Below, piece after piece: positions 27,318-36,600 of a stretch of 64,000 nt of DNA. The stretch covers positions 1 through 64,000 of the forward strand of contig CAZHCA010000022.1 in NCBI GenBank assembly GCA_964530825.1, in the 5' to 3' direction. Below the pieces are notes generated by a model. It did no database searches and was not told the DNA's origin. It saw nothing but the letters and a program-made list of their open reading frames with translations. The first letter of the stretch is position 1; each line of letters opens with the position of its first letter. Position numbers and translations under genes: made by a program. This stretch comes from CAZHCA01 sp964530825. GTDB taxonomy: Bacteria; Bacteroidota; Bacteroidia; Chitinophagales; Saprospiraceae.

Positions 27318-30065
27318 TTATTGTTTCACCACCAATTGATGCACAGGAGCACCTTCAATTATGAGTGATATTTGATAAGTGCCGGCAGGTAACTGGTCTA
27401 CCGGCCACTGTTCGGTATGCTGACCAGCGGGCAGTCGGCACTCGGTGGCCCGAACGACCCGGCCCTCCAGATCCGACAAGCGAATTTGTACGCGCCTGTC
27501 CTCGGGCAGTTCGAACTCCAGACGCAGTACCGAACGCACCGGGTTGGGCTGTACCTTTAAGTTTACCGCACCGGAGACATGGGGAGTGGTCCGGAACTCG
27601 AGCGGACGGGACTGGTGGTCCTCCTGCCAAACGGTGGCCTCTTGCAGTTGTAAGGCCGTTGCTGCACGACCGTTTCGTCGCACAGCAACGTCGAGATGAA
27701 ACAAGGGAGTTTCCCTGGATAGGGCCGCATGTTCTCGGTACCAGGCCATGGGCAGGATACCCGCTGCGAGGGATTCGTCATTCCAGCTTTTTTCCAGAAG
27801 CTGCCCAGGTAAAACACGCAACACTTGCAGTTGGTCCGGATCGATCCGTAACCGGCCCTGCGCAGCCACCCATTGACCTGCATTACCATAGATTGGTAGC
27901 CGTACCCGGTCGCCCGCACGCAGCATTCGATCGGCTGTTTCTAAATAGGCAGACGGCTGGCTGCTGCGCGGTTCTGCCTCCATGGCATCGCCGCTCAAAT
28001 CCCCCACTTTAATGGCCACCAGTTGCAAATGGGGCATGCGGTCGGATCGGTCCACTTCGACGGGCAGATCATCGGAAAAGAGCCTGATATCGCGGGCTTT
28101 GAAGTCGGCCGGAGCTACCCGCCAGGCCGAATTGCCAGGGAAGGTATCGGTATACCCCAGGATGGTTTTTTGCATTTGTACCAAGTCAAAAGTCGACGTT
28201 TTTCCGTCGGCATTCACATCGGCTGCCAGCAACAAAAAAGGATCTGCAATTGGCGCGATTTGTAAGATATGCCGATACAGAATCAGCATGTCCAGACTAC
28301 TGACGCCCCGCAGCGCGTCATCCTCGTAAGTCGCCCGAATGCGGTAATCTCCGCCGGGCGGCAGATGGGGCAGTTCGAAATTGCCCTCGGCATCCGTTAC
28401 GGTCTGCGCATTCCGGTCGCCGGTTAGCAGGATGTTGACGTCGGCCATTCCCTGCCCGGACGCATTAACCACTTGCCCATGCACCAAGGGCGACGCCTGG
28501 CCAGTGCAGGCCAGTCCCTGGTTATCCTGGATGTCGATTGTCGTCTCGCACCAGTCGTGATTGCCTTGGGAATCCCAGGCGTGAATTTCCACAAAAACCA
28601 GCCCAGTGTCGGCACAGGTAAAGACCAGTTTTTTACGGTCGCGATCGACCACGTCCCGTCCTTGCGGATCGGGCACAACGTCTGGTACCAGATTAATGGA
28701 AAAATCAGTCACCGTGACGCCATCCTGCCCGTTACAGTCGGTAACAGGCGAAGCGATAAAGTCACTGGCCGAAACCTCGCCAAGGCCGACGCCGGCGTGC
28801 AAGCTATCGGGCATAAGCTGCAGCGAAAGCCCCTCGATACAAATGGGCGCCGGTCCTTTGCAATCAACTACAGAAAAAGGAATGGAAGTCTTGATCAGGT
28901 TGCCGCAGTTATCGCGGGCAGTAACCACGAAACGGTGGCTGCCCTGGGGAAACGTACCCTGCACCTGGAAATTTGGCCATTCGCCGCTCAGGGCTCCATC
29001 AAGTGGCGCTAAGTTCCCGCTTAAAAATGGATCCAATTCGACGGATACCGAACCGTTGGGCGAGCAGGAATCGGTTACAGTAAAGGGATAGACGACCTCG
29101 CCCGGGCATCCATCTTCGACTGCGTTACTGAAGCTACAAAAAGGAGCTAGGTCACCAAATTCGACCGCTGGCTTCTCATCGTCGTAGACTTTTATGATTT
29201 GGACATAAGAATAATAGCCCAGGGCGGCACGGTTGTAAAACTTCCGGCTGGGTTCCGTTACGTCGGGCAGATCGAAAAAGCGCGATTGAACTTTGTCGAG
29301 CGGCTCATCGGTATAAAATCCGTTAGCGAGGTTGCGATCATCATCGATAAAGAGCTGTCCGTAGCTATCGCCCTGGTGGTCGGCGCCGGCGGTACGGATC
29401 AGCCAGAAGGGTTTGTCGCCGGGCTTACCGTTATCGTCGAAGTCGCGGTAGAGATCCCAGGGTTCCTCCGGATAATGGCCGTCGTACTCACACCAATTGA
29501 TAACCTGGTGCGTGCGAAAAATTTTGTAACACTCCTCGCCGGTCCCCTGCAGGCGTTGATCTGAAGTGTTGACCGCCAGTAGGTCACAACCGATTTCGTA
29601 ATAGGCCAATCCCTCCGGTTCTGGGGCGCTGCACACCGCTTCGGCATCGGCCGGAAAACGAATCTGGTAATGGTGAAAATCTTTGATGGTAATCAATTGG
29701 GAACACTCCTCTACCGGTTGGTGCGGATCGTCCCATTTGAAAGATTGAAACCGGCGATGGACCGTACCCACGCCGCACTGATTGATGTCAACCAGCGGGG
29801 GACGTTCTTCGATGTATACCCCGCCGACGCCGGCCGCAACTTTGGCTTTTCCAAAAGTATTTTGCAGTTCCTGAATATCGTAAAAATTGATACGCGCTTC
29901 GTAATCGGTACACCGCAGCACGACATCAGCCGGCGGTTTACAAAAACCACTGAACGGAACTTCGTCATCCGCTCGTCCAAAAGAGGTCCAGGCTGGGAAT
30001 ATCAACAGGAAAACGAGTACGATCAGGCTGGATTGGGAACCAACGAAGAGGTTTTGGGCATTCAT
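27318..30065 (-). CDS. T9SS surface protein, short paralogue of the 2377-residue protein
   Basis: 915 residues. After a signal peptide (about 1-31) the whole protein aligns with about residues 1446-2377 of the product of 706-7839. Shared stretches include INWCEYDGHYPEEPWDLYRD, the TDEPLD and Ca-binding loops, and GPAPICIEGL with the downstream NCxGQ region. A carboxypeptidase-regulatory-like domain (about 535), a dockerin-like pair (VSSLDMLILYRHIL, then ADVNADGKTSTFDLVQMQK, about 585-640), a cohesin-like domain (about 705-820) and a T9SS sorting domain (QPNPVRSVLRLEFELPED, about 835-915) follow. It lacks the HYR part. Probable role: cell-surface or secreted matrix protein. It may share a transcript with the permease 36 bases downstream. 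Confidence 0.88.
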   Translation of the reverse strand: MNAQNLFVGSQSSLIVLVFLLIFPAWTSFGRADDEVPFSGFCKPPADVVLRCTDYEARINFYDIQELQNTFGKAKVAAGVGGVYIEERPPLVDINQCGVGTVHRRFQSFKWDDPHQPVEECSQLITIKDFHHYQIRFPADAEAVCSAPEPEGLAYYEIGCDLLAVNTSDQRLQGTGEECYKIFRTHQVINWCEYDGHYPEEPWDLYRDFDDNGKPGDKPFWLIRTAGADHQGDSYGQLFIDDDRNLANGFYTDEPLDKVQSRFFDLPDVTEPSRKFYNRAALGYYSYVQIIKVYDDEKPAVEFGDLAPFCSFSNAVEDGCPGEVVYPFTVTDSCSPNGSVSVELDPFLSGNLAPLDGALSGEWPNFQVQGTFPQGSHRFVVTARDNCGNLIKTSIPFSVVDCKGPAPICIEGLSLQLMPDSLHAGVGLGEVSASDFIASPVTDCNGQDGVTVTDFSINLVPDVVPDPQGRDVVDRDRKKLVFTCADTGLVFVEIHAWDSQGNHDWCETTIDIQDNQGLACTGQASPLVHGQVVNASGQGMADVNILLTGDRNAQTVTDAEGNFELPHLPPGGDYRIRATYEDDALRGVSSLDMLILYRHILQIAPIADPFLLLAADVNADGKTSTFDLVQMQKTILGYTDTFPGNSAWRVAPADFKARDIRLFSDDLPVEVDRSDRMPHLQLVAIKVGDLSGDAMEAEPRSSQPSAYLETADRMLRAGDRVRLPIYGNAGQWVAAQGRLRIDPDQLQVLRVLPGQLLEKSWNDESLAAGILPMAWYREHAALSRETPLFHLDVAVRRNGRAATALQLQEATVWQEDHQSRPLEFRTTPHVSGAVNLKVQPNPVRSVLRLEFELPEDRRVQIRLSDLEGRVVRATECRLPAGQHTEQWPVDQLPAGTYQISLIIEGAPVHQLVVKQ

Positions 30066-30190
30066 GATTATAATCTGTTAGCGTGGAATATCTTATGCCG
30101 TAATCATAAAGAATTTAGGGAAAGAATGCAATACCCCGGTCAGGGTAAATCCGATGGATGGTATGGACGATGATTCTTCAGCAAAAATTC

Positions 30191-30198
30191 TAAATTTG
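30191..30198 (+). promoter_or_regulatory. -7 promoter box of tyrS
   Basis: TAAATTTG is an exact TAnnTTTG box 23 bases before the tyrS ATG, so the leader would be about 17 bases. The spacing to the start is like that of the boxes at 33598, 38306 and 60054. A -33 TTTG is not clear. Confidence 0.55.
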
Positions 30199-30221
30199 TT
30201 TGCCGAAAAAATCGCCGCCGC

Positions 30222-31499
30222 ATGAATTTTATCGAAGAACTTAGATGGCGGGGCATGCTCAATGACATGACCCCGGGAACCGACGAATTACTCCGCCAAG
30301 AGAAAACCGTAGGTTACATTGGTTTCGACCCTACTGCTCCTTCCCTGACAATCGGTAATTATGTACAAATTATGTTGCTCCAGTTATTTCAGCGGTCGGG
30401 TCATCAGCCCATCGTCTTGATGGGAGGCGCTACAGGGCGGATCGGCGACCCTTCATTTAAAGATACCGAGCGTTCGCTAAAAAGCTACGAGGAGCTAGAT
30501 GCCAATCTGGAACGCCAGACGGCACAATTTCACAAGCTGCTCGACTTTGAAGCGGCCGAAAACCCGGCCCTGCTGATCAACAACCTGGATTTTTACCGCG
30601 ATATGAATGTATTGGACTTCCTGCGAAAGGTAGGTAAGACGCTAACGGTAAATTACATGATGTCGAAAGAGTCGGTAAAAAAAAGAATCGAGACGGGAAT
30701 CTCATTTACCGAGTTCAGTTACCAGTTGTTGCAAGGTTACGACTTTCAGGTATTATTTGAAAAACACAACTGCCGCATCCAGATGGGTGGCTCGGATCAG
30801 TGGGGTAACATCACGGCTGGCACGGAATTCATCCGCCGCAACCTGAGTGGCAAGGCTTACGCTGTTACCACACCCTTACTGACCAAGGCCGACGGGAAGA
30901 AATTCGGGAAATCCGAAAAAGGTAATATTTGGCTCGATCCCGATCTGACCTCTCCTTACAAGTTCTACCAATTCTGGATCAATGCTGATGATGCTGATGT
31001 ACCCAGGTTTACGCGCTATTTCACCTTGCGCTCCCGGGAAGAGATCGAAACGCACGAGGCGGAACTGGCCGATAATCCGCAGGAGCGGAAACGCCTGCTG
31101 GCAGAGGAATTAACGGTACGCATTCACTCCCGGGTAGCGTACGAATCGGTACTCAACGTTTCCAAACTCCTCTTCAACCGCAAAGCCGGTACCGACACCC
31201 TTCTTGGCTTGGATGAAGGAGAATTGGCAACCGTAGCCGAAGAAATACCCAGCTTTTTCGTCCCACGCGATTTGCTCGCCGGCGGGGTTAATGTCGTCGA
31301 TCTGCTGGCAGAATCCACCCGTATTGTGAGCTCCAAAGGTGATGCCCGCCGGGCCATCAGGAGCAATGCCATTGCAGTGAATAAAAATAAAATCACCGAC
31401 CACGAAACCACTGTAGGACCTGAGCAGTTGTTACACGGCAAGTACCTGATGGTAGAAAATGGCAAGAAGAATAAATTTATGGTTATCGTTGAGGGCTAA
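30222..31499 (+). CDS. tyrS: Tyrosyl-tRNA synthetase with an altered HIGH motif
   Basis: Charges tRNA-Tyr. 425 residues of class I type: a Rossmann catalytic domain, a KFGKS loop (DGKKFGKSEKGNIWLD), the tyrosine-binding stretch MMSKESVKKR and YQLLQGYDF, QMGGSDQWGNI, and a C-terminal S4 RNA-binding domain (about 355-425). The HIGH motif reads FDPTAPSLTIGNY, where most TyrRS have FDPTADSLHIGHL, so both active-site histidines (His45 and His48 of the Bacillus enzyme) are replaced, by Thr and Asn. All other key motifs are intact. It heads a likely operon with the PhzF and PLP genes (gaps 86 and 17). Confidence 0.96.
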   Translation: MNFIEELRWRGMLNDMTPGTDELLRQEKTVGYIGFDPTAPSLTIGNYVQIMLLQLFQRSGHQPIVLMGGATGRIGDPSFKDTERSLKSYEELDANLERQTAQFHKLLDFEAAENPALLINNLDFYRDMNVLDFLRKVGKTLTVNYMMSKESVKKRIETGISFTEFSYQLLQGYDFQVLFEKHNCRIQMGGSDQWGNITAGTEFIRRNLSGKAYAVTTPLLTKADGKKFGKSEKGNIWLDPDLTSPYKFYQFWINADDADVPRFTRYFTLRSREEIETHEAELADNPQERKRLLAEELTVRIHSRVAYESVLNVSKLLFNRKAGTDTLLGLDEGELATVAEEIPSFFVPRDLLAGGVNVVDLLAESTRIVSSKGDARRAIRSNAIAVNKNKITDHETTVGPEQLLHGKYLMVENGKKNKFMVIVEG

Positions 31500-31585
31500 G
31501 AGGTTCGTTCCTTGCAAAAGAACTCCTCACATATTGCCCTCATCCCGAAACCTGAACCACAACCTCCGCCTCAACCTGGTCATCC

Positions 31586-32368
31586 ATGGAATATACAAAA
31601 TACCAAGTCGATGCTTTTGCAGGAAAAGTCTTTGAAGGTAACCCGGCTGCTGTAATCCCACTGACTGAGTGGCTTCCCGAAGACACCCTGCAGGCTATCG
31701 CCATGGAGAACAACCTATCGGAGACGGCTTTTTTTCTTCCCTTGGAGGACCGGTATCACTTGCGGTGGTTTACCCCTAACCGGGAGGTGCGGCTGTGCGG
31801 CCACGCCACCCTGGCAACCGCACACGTGTTGTATCAACACTTGGGACATCAGGCCTCGACGGTCACCTTCGACACGCTGAGCGGCACCGTCACCGTTGCA
31901 CACTCCGGACAGGATTACAGCATGAACTTTCCGGCCGACTTACCCATCCCCATCAGTACGCCTATCCCTATTCCCCAGGCACTGGGGTTCGAGCCAGAGG
32001 CAACCTTCGAAGGGAAAGATGATCTACTGGTAGTGCTGGACGATCCCGAGCAACTTATTCGCCTCAAACCCAGCCTCGATGCCATCCGCCGCCTAGATGC
32101 CCGTGGCCTGATCGTCACTGCTCCAGGCAGGAAAACCGACTTTATTTCCCGCTGTTTTTATCCGCTCTACGGTGTCGATGAAGACCCGGTAACCGGCTCG
32201 GCACATACCACACTGACGCCCTACTGGGCAAACCGTTTGGGCAAACCACAGCTGACGGCCTACCAGGCATCACGCCGGGGAGGGCACCTGCAGTGTGTCA
32301 TGCTCGACGAACGGGTCGAACTCAGTGGACAGGCCGTCACCTACGCCATTGGTAAGATCTACGTTTAA
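31586..32368 (+). CDS. PhzF family isomerase/epimerase-like protein
   Basis: 260 residues with the PhzF signature. Near the start is QVDAFAGKVFEGNPAAV, then the catalytic-Glu region NLSETAFF (about 44-51), then WFTPNREVRLCGHATLATAH, and later DPVTGSAHTTLTPYWA. The fold is a two-domain diaminopimelate-epimerase-like structure. PhzF proteins isomerise trans-2,3-dihydro-3-hydroxyanthranilate in phenazine makers, but most bacterial members have unknown substrates, and no phenazine genes are present here. It lies between tyrS and the PLP enzyme, 17 bases before the latter. Confidence 0.93.
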   Translation: MEYTKYQVDAFAGKVFEGNPAAVIPLTEWLPEDTLQAIAMENNLSETAFFLPLEDRYHLRWFTPNREVRLCGHATLATAHVLYQHLGHQASTVTFDTLSGTVTVAHSGQDYSMNFPADLPIPISTPIPIPQALGFEPEATFEGKDDLLVVLDDPEQLIRLKPSLDAIRRLDARGLIVTAPGRKTDFISRCFYPLYGVDEDPVTGSAHTTLTPYWANRLGKPQLTAYQASRRGGHLQCVMLDERVELSGQAVTYAIGKIYV

Positions 32369-32385
32369 CCCTGAAAACACCGCTT

Positions 32386-33555
32386 ATGCATCTAAGTGAA
32401 CTGCTTTTCCACTATGGAGAGGAGCGGGACCGGTATTTCCAAGCTGTGACTCCGCCCATTATCCAATCCAGTAATTTTGCTTTTCCCTCTCTCGAGGAGT
32501 TTCGCGCTGCCCTGGCCAGGGAGATGGACCAGCATGTGTATTCGCGCGGGAATAACCCTACGGTGGCGATCCTCCGCAAAAAACTAGCAGCCCTGGAAGG
32601 GGCCGAAGATGCCTTGGTATTCGGCAGCGGAAGCGCCGCAGTAGCAGCGCCCCTCCTCAACCACCTGGAAACAGGTGATCACGTGGTATGTGTAGCTGCC
32701 CCCTACTCCTGGACCAAGGCCCTCCTTACCGATCTTCTAGCGCGCTTCGGCGTAACCACAACTTTCATCGACGCCACTAACACCGGCATCATCGAAAAGG
32801 CAATCCAGTCCAACACCAAAGTGCTTTTCCTGGAGAGTCCCAATTCGCTAACCTTCGAGCTTCAGGATCTGGTAGCCTGCGCCCAGCTGGCCAAAGACCA
32901 CAATCTGATCAGCATCATCGATAATAGCTACGCAACCCCCCTGTACCAACGACCGATCGACTATGGTATCGATTATTCCGTTCATGCGGTCACTAAATAC
33001 CTCAATGGCCACAGCGATGTGATGGCCGGCGTTGTCTGTGGCCGGCGCAAGTACCTGGAAGATCTTTTTAGCCGGGTTTACATGGCCGTTGGGGCCGTGC
33101 TCTCCCCGCATGATGCCGCCTTGGTTCTGCGCGGGTTGCGGACATTACCCCTACGCCTGGAGCGGTCCGATCAAAGCGCCCGCCTGTTGGTCGAACGGCT
33201 CCACCAGCATCCTCAGGTGGAGCAGGTGCTTTATCCTTTTCATTACACTTTCCCGCAGTATGAACTGGCCCAACGACAAATGCAGGGTGCCGGCGGACTG
33301 TTTTCCGTTCTATTGCGGATAAACGAGCTTTCTGAGGCCGAAGCCTTCTTTCATCGACTCCAGAACTTTCTATTGGCAGCCTCCTGGGGCGGCTACGAGT
33401 CGCTGGTCTTGCCTTCGGCAGCCTTTTACAAAGTACCCGGAAGGGAAGATACCCCCATCACATTCAAATTGGTACGCTTTTTTGTGGGATTGGAAGATCC
33501 GGAGTGGTTATGGGCAGACCTGAAGCAGGCGCTGGAAGCAATCAAAGCTCCTTAG
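32386..33555 (+). CDS. Cys/Met-metabolism PLP-dependent enzyme (trans-sulfuration family)
   Basis: 389 residues of the cystathionine gamma-synthase / methionine gamma-lyase fold. Visible are YSRGNNPTVAILRKKLAALEGAE near the start (split here as YSRGNNPT and LEGAEDALVFGSGSAA), IIDNSYATPLYQRP and the PLP-lysine motif HAVTKYLNGHSDVMAG (about 205-220). The exact reaction (cystathionine synthesis or lysis, or methionine breakdown) cannot be chosen from the motifs. It starts 17 bases after the PhzF gene and is the likely last gene of the tyrS operon. Confidence 0.9.
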   Translation: MHLSELLFHYGEERDRYFQAVTPPIIQSSNFAFPSLEEFRAALAREMDQHVYSRGNNPTVAILRKKLAALEGAEDALVFGSGSAAVAAPLLNHLETGDHVVCVAAPYSWTKALLTDLLARFGVTTTFIDATNTGIIEKAIQSNTKVLFLESPNSLTFELQDLVACAQLAKDHNLISIIDNSYATPLYQRPIDYGIDYSVHAVTKYLNGHSDVMAGVVCGRRKYLEDLFSRVYMAVGAVLSPHDAALVLRGLRTLPLRLERSDQSARLLVERLHQHPQVEQVLYPFHYTFPQYELAQRQMQGAGGLFSVLLRINELSEAEAFFHRLQNFLLAASWGGYESLVLPSAAFYKVPGREDTPITFKLVRFFVGLEDPEWLWADLKQALEAIKAP

Positions 33556-33597
33556 CCCAGTCAAACAGTAAAGAAGGAGTTCATTGCCAAAAAAAAT

Positions 33598-33605
33598 TAT
33601 ATTTG
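33598..33605 (+). promoter_or_regulatory. -7 promoter box of the 1455-residue protein gene
   Basis: TATATTTG is an exact Bacteroidota -7 box 34 bases before the ATG at 33640, in an A-rich stretch. The -33 element is not clear. It suggests that the gene is transcribed separately from the tyrS operon. Confidence 0.5.
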
Positions 33606-33639
33606 CAATTATTCTAATAATAACACCTAAAATCCAAAC

Positions 33640-36600
33640 ATGAAACTTCAGACACTAGAGCCGGTAAGCCAGCTCCACGTTCCGTTGAGTCTTGAGCAGG
33701 AAGCCGCCCTGACCGCGTTAAAAATCTATTCTATTCGGGATTTAGCAGAATATACGCCCGCACGTTATGCAGAATCCCTTATGAATTACCGGGCGAATAA
33801 CAATCTTGATGCTATCCCACTCGACACCTACCTCAACAAGGCGGTTATTCAGCCTAACCTTGCTGTGGTGCTTCCCAACCTAGATATTGTACAACTTAAA
33901 ATTATCGGAGAAGTAACCGCTAAACACCTCAAGAAAGGGTTTAACATCCATACCATCCAGCAATTGAGTGAGTGGCCGCTCTTCAGAAAAGCCCGCATGG
34001 ATTTTCACCAGGAAATCGTTGAAGAGGCCTTTCAGGAACTACCCTCGGCGCCCGAAGATCTCATGCCTAAGCTCATCGGTAGTACCTATACGGCAGCTCG
34101 TTTTAGTAGTTTCGTTAAAGGAAAAATCCGGGAATTTGACTCCCAAAGCTTAACAGTCATCAAACGATACGACAATACCCATGCGCTGGTACACCTTTTT
34201 ACGCGCGAGCCCCTTCAGTACTACCTGGGTTATGTTGCTGGTATTCGCCAAAAATGGGTCAATGACGGTACCCATCTGGGAGAAATCATTCACAGTATCG
34301 CCCTGGCGCCCGGCGAGTCCCGGAACTTGGCGTTTATTGATTGGTATCAGCGCCAGACGAGCAGCCGTACGGAGGACACCGATGCTACGGAAATCTTTCA
34401 AAACCAATTTCTACAAACCCGCGCCCTTAACGAAGTAGTCACCGCTACCGCTAGCGAACACCTGGAGGGTAACACCACCGTTGATAGCCGTACAAAAAAT
34501 ACAGGCTCAGGTCTTGCTTACGGAGCTGGAGCTGCGTTGGGAGTCCCAATCAAAGGAGCCATTCTGGGCGTAGGTAGCTCACTGGGGAGTTCAACCATTA
34601 TTAGCAGTAATTCGGTGCAAGGTACCCTGCAATCTGTCACTACTGGCGACCGGGAGATGATGGCCGAGGTGGTCCAAAACATTTCAGATAGCACGGTCCA
34701 AAACGCCTCCAACGTTCGCTCCCTAATGTCAACAGTCGTTGTCGAAGACCAGCAGTCAGGAAGCCAGACCGCAGAGACCCGCAACATCACCAACTACAAC
34801 CACTCCCATGCCCTGACCATGCAATACTACGAAGTGCTGCAGAAGTACAATATCGTTACGCAAATCGATACGATCCGTCCTTTGTTATTCCTGCCCTTCC
34901 AGCCGCTCCACTTTTCCATTTCTACCATCCAGGCCTATTGGACGATTTTAGGGCGGCGAGTTCGCAATCAATACCCCCAGCGTTTTAAACGCATGAAGGA
35001 AGTCCTGAAAAGCATTACGCCTTTTCAAGAGGCCTTCGATCCCGATGGTCAACATTCCATCCAGGCGATCAAGATTACCAGAGGATATCAGCTTTCCGAA
35101 AAATTTGAAGTTGTCGTCGATGCCAATCCGGATGTACGTATAGTAATCAACAAACGCGACCTCAATAACTTCATGCGGTTAGCGGTCCGGGGGACTAACA
35201 ACATTCTTAAATACAATGTGCTAAGCAGCTCGAATACCACCCGGTCCCTTTCAACTGCAGAAGTTCGACAGATAGACCTGGCGGGATCTTACTATTTGGA
35301 GTTAAGCGACACCTTTAAGAACGATCTCAAAAAGGAACTGCGACGGCAGATTGATGCTGGAAATTTCGAACAACTGAATCCGGGCATTAGTAACCGGAGC
35401 AAATTGAAAGAAAAAGTAAATGACGATCAATATGAGTTAGAAAATCCGCAAGGGACCCTAAGCCTGGATATCAAGATCGAGATTACCGTAGCAGACCAGC
35501 AAAGCAACCGAGTTACGCTTTCGCGGGAGCTCGGAGCTTCCTATAACTATGCGGCTTTAAACAACGGGATTGGGAAAGACGATCTCATCAATTTCACCCA
35601 GGCCACCCGAGAAGATATCGCCCAACTGGAAGACATCAATCCGGTGCAGGATATTGATGATATCGAAGATTTTTTCCACCAGCATCGCTATGAATTCACC
35701 CGGTTTTTGCTCAATAATATTGAAAAAGAGCAACTTATCGATGTAGTTCAAAACCTCAAAGTCCTTGCCAAAGACTGGGAAATGCCGCTGGTGCAGCTCG
35801 TCAACCCGGCACCCCTGGCCATGACCGAAAACTTGCTGGTATTCGAATTGTACCAACCGTCTGAGGAAAAGAAAGCGAACGCTACCCAAGGAAAAGCCCG
35901 CTCGTCAGCCAACAATTTGGGCATTCTGCAAAGCATTCGCCGGCATTTTGCCGAGCTGGGTAAGCTGGAATCCGAAATGCGCCAACGCGGTAAGCAGGAA
36001 ACGGTATTCTTGCCCACAGCGGGTGTCTTCGGCGAAGCGATTTTGGGCCGGTCCAACGCCTCTGAATTCATCGATATGCGGCGCTTCTACAACTGGCAGG
36101 ATTCTCCCATTCCGCATCACAGTCCTGCTATCGATGCGATCAATATCAACCAATCATTCGCTCAACCGGTCGCAGATGGGCTGGACCCAAACATTCCGGA
36201 TAGTACAATTGAGCAGATGCAGCCCCAACAGTTGCCCGTACCCAATCTAGCAGCCATGATCCAGGCCATTCAGAACGGAAATATGTTTCGTGACATGTCC
36301 AAAACAGATCAATTCATGAGCATCCTGGGTGAGCTGGCCAAATTGGCGGGCACCACTGCCCAGGCAGCCGGTAACCTTGCAGGCGAAGCCGGCAAAGATG
36401 CCCTTGCAGCAGCCGTCGCCATGGGGCAGTCGGTCATGGGCATGGCCGGCAAAGGACTTGACTTAAGCGATTCCGCGCCTCCGTCTAATGTGACCGAAAA
36501 GGGTGGTGCCCACAATATTGGGGAAACCATCAAAGAGAACCAAAATGGGCCGCTCACGCCCATCGAACAGGGGCAACTGGAAAATGCCGGGATCCCCATC

